A DNA stretch of 24,988 bases from Ovoidimarina sp050299695 (GCA_050299695.1 JBNKWI010000049.1:1-24988); one strand, 5' to 3'. Shown: positions 7,033-15,721, counted from the first letter of the stretch. Numbers and translations: made by a program. Notes: generated by a model from the letters alone, not told the origin.

Positions 7033-8964
7033 TCACTTGAACAGCTTCTTCAGCCCCTTCGAAAGCTCTTTCTCGAGCTTGTCCTTCGCCGCGCTTTCGG
7101 CATCCGTGCCGCCGCCGAGCTTTTCGAGGAGCTTCTCCTTTGCCTTGGCTTCGGCCTTGTCCTTCGCCTTTTCGATCTCCGCCTGCGCTTTCGCGTCGAT
7201 CATGCTTTCGAGATCGAGCCGGAATTTCGGAGCGTCCCAGGTGCCGGTGATCAGCACCGGGACGGAAATTCCCTCGCCCTCGCCCGAGAGGAGTTTCGGC
7301 ACGATCCGGTAGTTCAGCCGCCGCCCGCCGAGATTGACTTCGCCCGAACCGTTCGCTGTGAACAGCGGCGCCGTCATCTTCAGGTTCTCGTTGATCACCA
7401 CGCCGTTCACGATCCGGAACGTGCCGGTGACCTCGTCGAAGATCGTCGCCCTGCCTTCGCCGACGAAGCCGGGGTCGAGGTTGCGGATCATGCCCGGGAG
7501 GTCGAGCCCGAGAAGCTCGCCCGCGCCGAACTTGAAGCTGCCCTCGCCGTTCATGCCGTTCATCAGTGCGTCCATGGAGTTGCCCGAGGCAAGGACCGAG
7601 ATCTCCATGTCGCCCAGCGCGACCAGGCGGTCGAAGTCGAGCAGTTCCGCGAAGAGCCGCGAGATCGCGATGGCCGAGCCCGCGAGATCGGCGCTGGCCG
7701 AGAGGCCGCCACGGCCGTTGACCACGACCTGCCCGGTCACCTCGCCGTCATAGGCCTTGAGCTCGCGGATCGTCGTGGTGAGGCGCCGGTCGTCCAGCGC
7801 GAGACGGAGCCGGGTACGGCCAAGCTCGGATTGCGAGAGCGCGATGCTTTGGGCGTCCAGCGCCACATCGGCGTCGAGCGCGCGGAGGCCCGAGACGTCG
7901 ATCGGCTCCGTCGACCAGCCGTCCGGGCTGTCCGAGGCGCCGGTGCCCTCCTCCTCCTCGCCTGACAAGCCGGAGAGGTCGAGCGCGCCGGTCGAGAGCT
8001 GCGCGACGAGCTTCGGGCGCGGTTCGGCGAGGGTCAGGTCGATCTCGCCGCTCATCTGGTTCTGGTCGAGGCTCAGCGAGGTGTCGCGCAGGCTCAGCGT
8101 GTCGCCGGCAAAGGTCATGGCGCTGTCGAGGAACACCCGCTCCGCGCCGAGGCCCTGGGGCGGCGCGGAGTCTTCGCCGCCCGCCACGCGGGTCAGGGGT
8201 CCGATCCCGTCGAGATCGGCGACAATCCGACCCTCGGCCGCCAGGGGCGCGAGACCGGCCCGGCCATCGAAATCCACTGTGCTATCGCCGATCCCGGCCT
8301 TCAGCGCCACGGGCACAGCCCCGTCCGACAGGAAGCCCGCAAACTGGGCAATGCTGAGTTCTGCCGTCAGCGGCACGCCATTGGCCTCGGCGTTGAACGT
8401 CAGGGCGGCTTCGCCGGCGAAGTCGGGCAGGGTCAGCGTGGCGTCGATGCCGGTGAGGGTGATGGGCCGGGCGCCCGCGTCGGCGAAACTCACCGTGCCG
8501 TCGCTGATCGTGAGCTTGTCGAGCGCGATGGAATGGCCGCCGCTCTCGCTTCGGCCGGTCGGCGCCGCGGGGGAGGGGGCCGCCGCGAGTTCCCAGTTGC
8601 CGCGCCCGTCGGCGGCGCGGGCAAGGCGGATGACCGGGCGGGTCAGGTCGACGCCGGTCACCCGGATGTCGCCGCCAAAGAGGCCCGTCCAGGCGATTCC
8701 GACCGAGAGGCCCTCGGCCGCGACCATCGGCTCGGTCCCGGCCCATTCGGCATTGGCGATGGTGATCGGCCCGGTCTTCACTCCGATCTCGGGCCAGAGC
8801 CCCGGGCGCACATCGCCCTCGATGGTCAGCGCGCGGCCGGTGGCGGCCTCGAAACGGCTTTCCACGAGCCCCGCGATCCGGTCGGCGGGCATGAGGAACA
8901 GCGCCGCGATGGCCACCACCAAGAGGGTCGCCAGGAGGCCGATAGTCCGGATGATCCAGCGCAT
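7033..8964 (-). CDS. AsmA family protein
   Basis: This 643-residue protein has an N-terminal membrane anchor (WIIRTIGLLATLLVVAIAALFLMPADRI) followed by the AsmA opening LVESRFEAATGRALTIEGDV. Long beta-strand-rich repeats come next and the typical C-terminal AsmA segment (MNGEGSFKFGAGELLGLDLPGMIRNL, then EVTGTFRIVNGVV, APLFTANGSGEVNLGGRRLNY), ending in a charged Lys/Glu/Ala coiled tail. AsmA-like proteins span the periplasm and are linked to outer-membrane assembly and phospholipid transport between membranes. The ATG at 8964 is chosen over an upstream frame opening at 9021 because AGGTGA precedes it by about 6 nt and it begins at the anchor. It is probably followed in the same transcript by the secreted protein ending at 6321. 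Confidence 0.88.
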   Translation of the reverse strand: MRWIIRTIGLLATLLVVAIAALFLMPADRIAGLVESRFEAATGRALTIEGDVRPGLWPEIGVKTGPITIANAEWAGTEPMVAAEGLSVGIAWTGLFGGDIRVTGVDLTRPVIRLARAADGRGNWELAAAPSPAAPTGRSESGGHSIALDKLTISDGTVSFADAGARPITLTGIDATLTLPDFAGEAALTFNAEANGVPLTAELSIAQFAGFLSDGAVPVALKAGIGDSTVDFDGRAGLAPLAAEGRIVADLDGIGPLTRVAGGEDSAPPQGLGAERVFLDSAMTFAGDTLSLRDTSLSLDQNQMSGEIDLTLAEPRPKLVAQLSTGALDLSGLSGEEEEGTGASDSPDGWSTEPIDVSGLRALDADVALDAQSIALSQSELGRTRLRLALDDRRLTTTIRELKAYDGEVTGQVVVNGRGGLSASADLAGSAIAISRLFAELLDFDRLVALGDMEISVLASGNSMDALMNGMNGEGSFKFGAGELLGLDLPGMIRNLDPGFVGEGRATIFDEVTGTFRIVNGVVINENLKMTAPLFTANGSGEVNLGGRRLNYRIVPKLLSGEGEGISVPVLITGTWDAPKFRLDLESMIDAKAQAEIEKAKDKAEAKAKEKLLEKLGGGTDAESAAKDKLEKELSKGLKKLFK

Positions 8965-9087
8965 GCGTTCACCTGTCTGCCCGTTTTTCGGCAGGATGAA
9001 CCGGGGGCGGTCCACACGCAAGCGGGCAGTCTTTCCGGGCGCTGGCCGTCATGTCAAAAGCGGGTGAAATCGACCGGAGGGATGCAG

Positions 9088-9495
9088 ATGACCCAGAGCC
9101 TGGCCCATGTGGCGCTTGTCGTGCGGGACTATGACGAGGCGATCGGCTTCTATGTCGGCACGCTCGGCTTCGAGCTGGTGGACGACAGCTACCAGCCCGA
9201 ACAGGACAAGCGCTGGGTCGTGGTCCGGCCCCGCGGCGCGCCCGGCGGTGCATCGCTGCTCCTTGCGCGGGCCGCCGACCGGCACCAGGAGGGCTATATC
9301 GGCGACCAGGCGGGCGGACGGGTGTTCCTGTTTCTCAGGACCGACGATTTCTGGCGCGACTACAATCTCTATCGCGACCGCGGCGTCGAATTCATACGCG
9401 AGCCCAAAGAGGAGGAATACGGCACCGTCGCGGTATTCCGGGACCTCTACGGCAATCTCTGGGACCTGATCGCCTTTGCGGAGGGCAGGTCCTAG
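9088..9495 (+). CDS. VOC (glyoxalase/bleomycin-resistance) family protein
   Basis: This 135-residue single VOC unit has two beta-alpha-beta-beta-beta modules: SLAHVALVVRDYDEAIGFYVGTLGFELV (about 4-31) and a second half ending in the diagnostic VFRDLYGNLWDLIAF (117-130). His7 is the usual first metal ligand of the family. VOC proteins bind divalent metals and include glyoxalase I, extradiol dioxygenases and antibiotic-binding proteins; the substrate here is unknown. Start: GGAGG at 9076-9080 is 7 nt before the ATG at 9088 but only 1 nt before another ATG at 9082, so 9088 is preferred. It is divergent from the AsmA gene, and only one base separates its stop from the DUF1127 stop on the other strand. 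Confidence 0.85.
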   Translation: MTQSLAHVALVVRDYDEAIGFYVGTLGFELVDDSYQPEQDKRWVVVRPRGAPGGASLLLARAADRHQEGYIGDQAGGRVFLFLRTDDFWRDYNLYRDRGVEFIREPKEEEYGTVAVFRDLYGNLWDLIAFAEGRS

Positions 9496-9496
9496 A

Positions 9497-9706
9497 TCAG
9501 CGGTGCCAATCCTCGCGTGTGCGTCCGAGATCGATTCCCATGTCGCGGAGGTGGGGGTAGTCGAGCCGTTCGAGCTTGCGGGCCTCGCGGTATCGTTTGT
9601 CGGCATCGACGAGCGCGGCGAGCAGATCCCGGAGCGTAAGAGATTTCAGGAACTCCGCCGCGGGGCGGGGAAGGGCAGGTGCGAAGCGGGTATTGGAGCG
9701 GATCAT
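9497..9706 (-). CDS. Small DUF1127 domain-containing protein
   Basis: This 69-residue basic protein has a C-terminal segment YREARKLERLDYPHLRDMGIDLGRT that matches the DUF1127 (YjiS-like) pattern of an Arg/Leu helix followed by LD..LRDIG. Members are small, often RNA-associated or stress-induced proteins in alphaproteobacteria; in Rhodobacter some DUF1127 mRNAs give rise to small RNAs. The ATG at 9706 is preceded by AAAGGA at suitable spacing. It converges with the VOC gene (1-bp gap) and is divergent from the SARP regulator. A 9-bp inverted repeat sits in the shared upstream region. Confidence 0.75.
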   Translation of the reverse strand: MIRSNTRFAPALPRPAAEFLKSLTLRDLLAALVDADKRYREARKLERLDYPHLRDMGIDLGRTREDWHR

Positions 9707-9763
9707 GGGTCTATCCTTTCGGGTCTGTCTGGCGTAACCATCGCTCCCGCCCGCAATATGTGC

Positions 9764-9806
9764 GTGATTTCAGCCAGCCGGATTCGCCGCGGCTCCGTGA
9801 AATCAC
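9764..9806. promoter_or_regulatory. 9-bp perfect inverted repeat, candidate operator
   Basis: GTGATTTCA (9764-9772) and TGAAATCAC (9798-9806) are exact reverse complements separated by 25 bp. They lie in the 134-bp divergent region between the DUF1127 gene and the SARP regulator. Arm centres are 34 bp apart, about three helical turns, as expected for cooperative binding of dimers on one DNA face. The binding protein is unknown; autoregulation by the SARP protein is one possibility. Confidence 0.4.
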
Positions 9807-9840
9807 CGCAAAATCGACCGTGAAAAGGACGTCCCGCCCG

Positions 9841-11721
9841 ATGCCGCCCTGCCTGAAGTTGCGCCTCTCCGGCCCGTTCGCGGCCGAGGATGCCCGCGGC
9901 GAGGAGCTGGCTCTGCCGCTGCGGGCACAGGTGATCCTGGCCTATCTCGCCGAAGGCGGGCGCGGTGTGGCCGGGCGGGCGGAGCTTGCAGCGCTGATCT
10001 GGCCCGACCGCGGCGAGGAGCAGGCGCGCGCCTCGCTCCGGCAGGAGCTCTCGGGCCTGCGGCGGATGCTGGCGGAGGGTGTGCTCCAGGCCGACCGGCT
10101 GTCGGTCACGCTCGACCTCGCGCGCGTGGCGCTGGCGCCGGCCAAGGGGATGCGGCCGTTTCTTGACGGGATCGAACTTCGCTCCGAGCCCTTCGAGGAC
10201 TGGCTCCGGGCGGCAAGGGCGCGCGATACGGCGGCGCGGATCGACGCAGCGCTGGCGGCGGCGAAGGCAGCTTCCGATGCGGGCGGGGCGGCGGAGGCGG
10301 CGCGACAGGCGCTCGCGCTCGACCCGGCTTCGGAGCCAGCGATCCGGGCGCTGATGCGGGCCGAGCCGCGCACCGCGGCGCTCGCTGCCTATGAAGCGTT
10401 CCGCGCCAATCTGGCCGAGACGCTCGACGCGGCGCCCGAGCCCGAGACCGAGGCACTGGCGGCCGAATTGCGCGGTACCGGTCACGCCGCGCCTCCGCCG
10501 CGCCCACCGGTCGAGGACCGACCGACGCTTGCCGTCCTTCCCTTCGACGAGATCGGCGCGGCGCAGGACGACATGTTCGCGGTTGGCATCGTCGAGGAAA
10601 TCACCGGAGCGCTGAGCCATATCCGCGAATTCGACGTGATCGCGCGGCAATCGGCCTTCGTGCTTCAGGGCCTGGGGCTCGACCATGCGGCGGCAGCCGC
10701 CCGCCTCGGGGCCGACTACCTGGTGGAAGGCTCGGTCCGTCGCTCGGGAGAACGGGTGCGGATCGCGGTGCAGCTCGTCTCGGGCGGTGACGGGCGCACG
10801 CTCTGGTCGGAGCGGTTCGACGACCGGATCGACGACCTGTTCGCACTCCAGGACCGGATCGCCGCAAGGGTGGCGGGGCGTTTGCATCCCTCTCTCCGGA
10901 CCGAGGAAATCGCCCGTGCCGGCCGCAGACCGCCAGAGAGCCGCTCTGCCTATGAACTGAAGCTGACCGCGCTGCCCCATTTCTGGTCGCACCGGAAGGA
11001 AGACAACGCGGTCGCGATTAGGCTCTTCGACGAAGCGCTCAAACGCGACTCCGGCTACGTGCCGGCGATCGCCTACAAGTCCTGGGCGCTCGCGCAGCAG
11101 CCCTCGTACATGTGGTCGGATACGCCGATCCAGGACCACGCCGAGGCGCTCGCTCTGGCCGATAGCGCCGCGGCGAGAGCGGGCGATCATGCGCCCACCT
11201 TGGTCGCGATCAGCGCGACCTATGCACTTTCGGGCGACGACCCGGAGCGGTCGCTGCACTATGCCGAACGTGCGCTCGCGATCGATCCCAGCAACGCCTG
11301 GGGATGGATGCGCCGGGGCTGGGCCTTGCACTATCGCGGCGACCAGGAGGCCGCGCTGCGCGATTTCGCGGAGTCCGGCCGGCTGAGCCCGCTCGACCCG
11401 TTTCATTTCAACGTCCATCTGGGCCGCAGCGCCGCCTACCGGCAGATGGGCGACCTCGATGCCGCCATCGCGGAGCTGCGCACCGGCATGCGGCAGAACC
11501 CGGGCGTGACCTGGGCTTACCGGATGCTGGTCGGGACCTGCGCGATGGCGGGGCGAGAGGCCGAGGCCGAGGAGGCGGCGCGTGCTTTTTTCCGCCACTA
11601 CCCGCATATGACGCTGGCCTACATGAAATCCTGCATGCCGCCGTCGATCCGGTTTCGACAGGACGGCTACCAGGCCGCGTTCGACGCGATCTTCGCGTCG
11701 GTGGGGATACCGGAGGCGTAG
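9841..11721 (+). CDS. SARP-type regulator with BTAD, TolB-like and TPR domains
   Basis: This is a 626-residue multidomain regulator. Residues 1-95 resemble an OmpR-type winged-helix DNA-binding domain (LSGPFAAEDARGEELALPLRAQVILAYLA, then LIWPDRGEEQARASLRQELSGLRRML). Residues 105-210 form the bacterial transcriptional activator (BTAD) alpha-helical domain. Residues 228-348 are a TolB-like N-terminal domain (TLAVLPFDEIGAAQDDMFAVGIVEEITGAL; ADYLVEGSVRRSGERVRIAVQLVS; LWSERFDD). Residues 370-626 hold TPR-like repeats (ALAIDPSNAWGWMRRGWALHYRGD). In related alphaproteobacterial proteins this architecture is annotated as transcriptional regulator or adenylate-cyclase-like, with the TolB/TPR part thought to sense or scaffold. 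No cyclase domain is visible. The ATG at 9841 is used; GGA at 9827-9829 is a weak Shine-Dalgarno sequence, and an in-frame GTG at 9820 is an alternative. Targets unknown. Confidence 0.82.
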   Translation: MPPCLKLRLSGPFAAEDARGEELALPLRAQVILAYLAEGGRGVAGRAELAALIWPDRGEEQARASLRQELSGLRRMLAEGVLQADRLSVTLDLARVALAPAKGMRPFLDGIELRSEPFEDWLRAARARDTAARIDAALAAAKAASDAGGAAEAARQALALDPASEPAIRALMRAEPRTAALAAYEAFRANLAETLDAAPEPETEALAAELRGTGHAAPPPRPPVEDRPTLAVLPFDEIGAAQDDMFAVGIVEEITGALSHIREFDVIARQSAFVLQGLGLDHAAAAARLGADYLVEGSVRRSGERVRIAVQLVSGGDGRTLWSERFDDRIDDLFALQDRIAARVAGRLHPSLRTEEIARAGRRPPESRSAYELKLTALPHFWSHRKEDNAVAIRLFDEALKRDSGYVPAIAYKSWALAQQPSYMWSDTPIQDHAEALALADSAAARAGDHAPTLVAISATYALSGDDPERSLHYAERALAIDPSNAWGWMRRGWALHYRGDQEAALRDFAESGRLSPLDPFHFNVHLGRSAAYRQMGDLDAAIAELRTGMRQNPGVTWAYRMLVGTCAMAGREAEAEEAARAFFRHYPHMTLAYMKSCMPPSIRFRQDGYQAAFDAIFASVGIPEA

Positions 11722-11723
11722 TC

Positions 11724-12374
11724 CTACGGAAGTGGCGCGAAGAGCGCGTCGCGCATCGTGCAGTCGCGGATCACGTCGGCGCCGCATCGGCGCGGGGCGA
11801 GATCGCGGGTGAGACAGATCCGGACTTCGGAAATCCGGGCCGACTGGCAGGTGACGGTGACCATGTCGGCCTCCAGGTCCGGGTTGGCTTCGAGAAAAGC
11901 CGCCTCGATCACCGAAGCGGGCAGACGTACGGGCTCTTGCAATTGTCGGAACACAGCAGGGCGCGCCACCGCGTCATTGGCGCGGCGTGCGGTGGCGAAA
12001 TACACTTCCGCGGAAAGGCCCGAGCAGCGGCCATGCTTGTTCCAAGCGTGCCAGGCAAGCCCATCGGTGCCGGTGATGTCGGCCATCGCACGGGTCATGG
12101 CGCGTGAAGGGTTCGCCGCGCTGCCGCGGCAGTAGCTCGGCCAGCCCCGCTCGTATTGCGGCCAGAGCCCGTGCAGGATCCAGCCGAAGCCCGCACCTGC
12201 CCGGCATTGCGGCGAGCCGCTCGCGTCGCCTTCGGTGGCACACCAACTCGGCGACCATGAAAGCGACAGGACGTAGTAGTCGAACGCGCCCGCCTTCTCG
12301 CCCTCGGCCTTCGCCGCCATGGGCACAAGCGCGAAGAGAGCCGCGATGCACCAACCGCGCAAGTGATCGACCAA
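11724..12374 (-). CDS. Ribonuclease T2 family protein (secreted)
   Basis: This 216-residue protein has a signal peptide (about residues 6-23) and both T2 active-site blocks: CAS1 WILHGLWPQ with His68, and CAS2 WHAWNKHGRCS with His114. Cysteines at 45, 57, 82 and 117 fit the conserved disulphides. RNase T2 enzymes are periplasmic or secreted endoribonucleases that scavenge RNA through 2',3'-cyclic intermediates. The family's CAS2 glutamate (four residues before the second His) is Ala110 here, which could lower activity. Start: the codon at 12374 is TTG, but AAGGAGG with about 5-nt spacing precedes it, so this unusual start is well supported. Its stop is only 2 bp from that of the SARP regulator (convergent). 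Confidence 0.88.
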   Translation of the reverse strand: MVDHLRGWCIAALFALVPMAAKAEGEKAGAFDYYVLSLSWSPSWCATEGDASGSPQCRAGAGFGWILHGLWPQYERGWPSYCRGSAANPSRAMTRAMADITGTDGLAWHAWNKHGRCSGLSAEVYFATARRANDAVARPAVFRQLQEPVRLPASVIEAAFLEANPDLEADMVTVTCQSARISEVRICLTRDLAPRRCGADVIRDCTMRDALFAPLP

Positions 12375-12482
12375 CGGCTCCTCCTTGAGCTGATCGGCTC
12401 TTGATGGCTGCGGGCGCCCCGCAAATCAATGCCTCTTGGGCCCTTCCGAGAGATTCCGCTTTTCTCCGCCTCCCGGGATCAC

Positions 12483-12530
12483 TATATAACGGCCACTTCC
12501 CCGACACCGAGGAACAGGTTCGCAAGAACC
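12483..12530 (+). promoter_or_regulatory. Possible -10 element and 5'-leader hairpin of trcR
   Basis: TATATAAC (12483-12490) is an AT-rich -10-like element in otherwise GC-rich DNA, about 90 bp before trcR; no good -35 hexamer is seen. Downstream, GGTTC (12517-12521), GCAA loop and GAACC (12526-12530) form a small GNRA-type hairpin in the presumed leader. Both are weak calls. Confidence 0.25.
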
Positions 12531-12575
12531 GGCCGCTAAAACGGCACGGGAAAAATCTGCCCGAGGAGGCCCTGG

Positions 12576-13346
12576 ATGATGAACAAACCGATCATGGCGA
12601 AGGCCACCGCCGTCTGGCTCGTGGACAACACCACGCTGACCTTCAAGCAGATCGCGGACTTCTGCGGATTGCACGAGCTGGAAGTCCAGGGCATCGCCGA
12701 TGGCGACGTCGCCGCGGGCGTGAAGGGGTTCGATCCGATCCAGAACAACCAGCTCGACCAGATCGAGATCGACCGTGGCGAGCAGAACCCGCTCCACAAG
12801 CTGAGGCTGAAGTTCAACGCCGCAGCCGTGGGCGAGGAAAAGCGCCGTGGTCCGCGCTACACGCCACTGTCCAAGCGGCAGGACCGGCCGGCCTCGATCC
12901 TGTGGCTCGTGAAGTTCCATCCGGAGCTTTCGGACGGCCAGATCTCCAAGCTCGTGGGCACCACCAAGCCGACGATCCAGTCGATCCGCGAGCGCACGCA
13001 TTGGAACATCTCCAACATCCAGCCGATCGATCCGGTGGCGCTGGGCCTGTGCAAGCAGACCGAGCTCGACATGGCGGTTCAGAAGGCCGCGTCCAAGAAG
13101 GCCCGCGACGGCGAAGTCATGTCGGACGACGAGCGCCGCAAGCTGGTCTCCACCGAGCAGAGCCTCGGCATGGAAAGCGCCGAGCCGCGAATCCCGACGG
13201 CGATTTCGGGGCTCGAGACCTTCTCGCTCACCGGCAGCAACGACGACGACGATGAAGACGACGTCCATGGCAACACCACGCTGATCGACGCCGACAGCTT
13301 GTTCAACCTGCCCGCCGGCGGCGAAGAGGACGACGACGAGGATTGA
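12576..13346 (+). CDS. trcR: Cell cycle transcriptional regulator TrcR (DUF1013)
   Basis: This 256-residue protein of the alphaproteobacterial DUF1013/TrcR family has an N-terminal VWLVDNTTLTFKQIADFCGLHELEVQGIADG segment (about 13-43), the middle LVKFHPELSDGQISKLVGTTKPTIQSIRERTHWN helix-turn-helix-like region (about 110-144) and the IQPIDPVALGLCKQTELD block. The C-terminus is strongly acidic (runs of Asp and Glu). The family is named as a cell-cycle transcription regulator; function here is inferred from the family. GAGGAGG at 12563-12569 lies 6 nt before the ATG at 12576; a second ATG follows immediately. A TATATAA-like element at 12483-12489 may be part of its promoter. Confidence 0.9.
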   Translation: MMNKPIMAKATAVWLVDNTTLTFKQIADFCGLHELEVQGIADGDVAAGVKGFDPIQNNQLDQIEIDRGEQNPLHKLRLKFNAAAVGEEKRRGPRYTPLSKRQDRPASILWLVKFHPELSDGQISKLVGTTKPTIQSIRERTHWNISNIQPIDPVALGLCKQTELDMAVQKAASKKARDGEVMSDDERRKLVSTEQSLGMESAEPRIPTAISGLETFSLTGSNDDDDEDDVHGNTTLIDADSLFNLPAGGEEDDDED

Positions 13347-13397
13347 CGGCGCTAGCGTCCGGCCCATCATTCGGGAAACCGATTTTGGGAGGGGCCG

Positions 13398-15273
13398 GTG
13401 CACGACGACGAACGCCTGTTCGCGCTGAGGCTCGAGCGCAGCCGGGACGACCTCTTCGGCATGCTTGAACATCTGTATGGCCAGCATCCCGACCATGACA
13501 GGTTTTTGTTCGGATCTTGTCCGGACGCTGAGAAGCTTCTGGCGCGACCGGCCCGAAGACCTCAAATGGCTCGACCTCAAGCGCGATCTGGAGCCCGACT
13601 GGTTCCTGCGCCCTTCGATGGCGGGCTATGTCTTCTACATCGACCGGTTCGCGGGGACCTTGAAGGAGGTGCCGGGCAGACTCGACTACCTCACCGATCT
13701 CGGCATCTCCTATGTGCATTTCATGCCCTGCCTGAAGCCGCGCCCGGGCGACTCCGATGGCGGCTATTCGGTGATGGACTACCGCGCGGTCAATCCGGCC
13801 TATGGCACCATGGCGGATCTCGAGGCCGCCACCCGGGCCTGCCGCGACCGGGGGATTTCGGTCTGCGTCGACCTCGTCCTGAACCACACCGCAAAGGAAC
13901 ACGCCTGGGCCGAGGCGGCCCGGAAGGGCGACCCGCGCTACCGCGACTACTACCTGACCTTCGCCGATGACAAGCTGCCCCGACAGTACGAGGAGACGCT
14001 GATCGAGGTCTTCCCCGATAATGCGCCGGGCAATTTCACTTGGTACCCTGATATGGACCGCTGGGTCTGGACCACCTTCAACGAGCACCAGTGGGACCTG
14101 AACTGGGCGAACCCGCAGGTGTTCCTCGAAATGACCGAGGTCATGCTGTTCCTCGCCAACCGGGGCATCGACATCCTGCGTTTCGACGCGGTGGCTTTCA
14201 TGTGGAAGCGGATGGGCACACGCTGCCAGTCGGAGCCCGAATGCCACATGCTCCTGCACGCGCTTCGCGCCGCCTGTCGGATCGTCGCGCCGGCTGTGAT
14301 CCATCTAGAGGAGGCGATCGTCTCGCCGGCCGAGATGCTGCCCTATCTCGGCCGCGGCGAGCATGACGGGAAGGAGGGCAACCTCGCCTATCACAACTCG
14401 TTGATGGTGCAGTTCTGGTCTGCGCTGGCGGCGAAGGACACGCAGCTGATGACCCATGTCCTCGACAGCCATTTCCCGCCCGCGCTCACCAACGCGACCT
14501 ATGCGACCTACCTGCGCTGCCACGATGATATCGGCTGGGCGGTGACTGACGAAGACGCCGCGGCAATTGGGCTGAACGGTCCGTTGCACCGGTCGTTCCT
14601 CGCAGATTTCTACGAGGGTTTGTTCCCCGGCAGTTTCGCCAAGGGGGAGCTATTTCAGTTCAATCCCGAGACCGGCGACAAGCGCAATTGCGGTAGCTGC
14701 GCCTCCTTGGCCGGTCTCGAAACGGCGCTGACCGAGGACGATTCCGGGGCAGTCGATCGGGCAATCGACCGGATCCTCCTCGGCCACGCCCTGATCGCCA
14801 GTTTCGGGGGCATCCCGCTCGTCTACATGGGCGACGAGATCGGGCTCCTGAACGACTACGGCTATCACGACATTGCGGAAATCGCGCATGATAGCCGTTG
14901 GTTGCACAGGCCGCGGATGGATTGGGAGGGCGTGGCCGCGATGGCGGCGGAGCCCGGGAGAGCCGCCGCCCGGATCCATGCGGGAACGCGCCAGATCCTC
15001 GCGCGCCGCGCCTCGGTGCTGGAGTTCCACGCCGGCAACCCCACGGTGATCCTGCGAACCGGCAACACCGCACTCTTCGCCTTTGCCCGCCGTGCGCCCA
15101 CGGGGAGCGTGGTCTGCGTCTACAATTTCTCGGAGACCTGGACGGCGATCCCGACCGCCTGGGTGTTGCAACACGGGGCAACCGAGCTGGTCGACCTCCT
15201 CTCGGGCGCCCCGGTCGGGACTGGCGACGGGTTCATTCCGCTCCCGCCCCATGCGCGGGTCTGGATCCGGTAG
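13398..15273 (+). CDS. Amylosucrase-like GH13 enzyme, apparent frameshift near 13503-13507
   Basis: The protein reads in two frames. The first runs from a GTG at 13398 (GGGAGGGG just upstream) and encodes HDDERLFALRLERSRDDLF and LYGQHPDHDRF. The second frame continues SDLVRTLRSFWRDRPEDLKWLD to the stop at 15273. Reading the T5 run at 13503-13507 as T4 joins them into one 624-residue protein of normal amylosucrase length. GH13 catalytic motifs are intact: DLVLNHT (region I), ILRFDAVAF with the nucleophile Asp codon at 14185, HLEEAIVSP with the acid/base Glu codon at 14311, and CHDDIGW with the transition-state Asp codon at 14524. The CHDDIGW form is typical of amylosucrase/sucrose hydrolase, which use sucrose to build or hydrolyse alpha-glucan. 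If the shift is real, only a shortened product from 13465 would be made. A sequencing error in the homopolymer is equally possible. Confidence 0.83.
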
Positions 15274-15283
15274 CTCTCGCGCG

Positions 15284-15721
15284 TCACTGCTCGAATGTCA
15301 CCCGTGCGTCCTTCGCCCAGTGGTCAACCGGACGCGCCTCGATCACCACGAAGGCCTGCGCCCAGGGGTGATCGTCGGTGAGCGTGACATGGATCACCGC
15401 CTCATGGCCGGCGGGCGTCATCTCGGCCAGCCGCGCGGCCGCCCAGCCGGTGACCTGCATCACCGGCTGCCCGCTCCGGAGGTTCGACACGGCCATGTCC
15501 TTCCAGGCGATTCCCATGCGAAGCCCGGTGCCGAGCGCCTTGGAACAGGCCTCCTTTGCTGCCCAGCGCTTGGCATAAGTGCCCGCCGTATCGCGCCGCC
15601 GCTCGGCCTTGCGTTGCTCGGTCTCGGTGAAGACGCGGTCGCGGAACCGGTCGCCATGGCGGTCGAGAACGCCCTGGATTCGTTCGATATTGCAGAGATC
15701 GGTGCCGATGCCGAGGATCAT
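15284..15721 (-). CDS. acpS: Holo-[acyl-carrier-protein] synthase
   Basis: This 145-residue protein transfers 4'-phosphopantetheine from CoA to apo-ACP, enabling fatty acid synthesis. Its motifs are MILGIGTDLCNIERI with Mg-binding Asp8, VFTETEQ, and KRWAAKEACSKALGTG with Glu57. The ATG at 15721 is chosen because the protein starts directly at the canonical MILGIGTD and AAGGG precedes it; an upstream frame extension to 15766 is not family-like. The C-terminus is a little longer than typical. It converges with the amylosucrase gene over 10 bp, and the usual lepB-rnc-era neighbours are not downstream. Its upstream region is shared divergently with a lipoprotein gene. Confidence 0.94.
   Translation of the reverse strand: MILGIGTDLCNIERIQGVLDRHGDRFRDRVFTETEQRKAERRRDTAGTYAKRWAAKEACSKALGTGLRMGIAWKDMAVSNLRSGQPVMQVTGWAAARLAEMTPAGHEAVIHVTLTDDHPWAQAFVVIEARPVDHWAKDARVTFEQ

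Noticed and set aside
9703..11787. 694-codon minus-strand open frame
   Set aside because: Antisense to the SARP/TolB/TPR regulator; Arg/His/Pro-rich shadow of a GC-rich gene.
12426..13580. 384-codon minus-strand open frame covering trcR
   Set aside because: The plus-strand TrcR protein is a clear family member with a good ribosome-binding site; the opposite frame has no family features.
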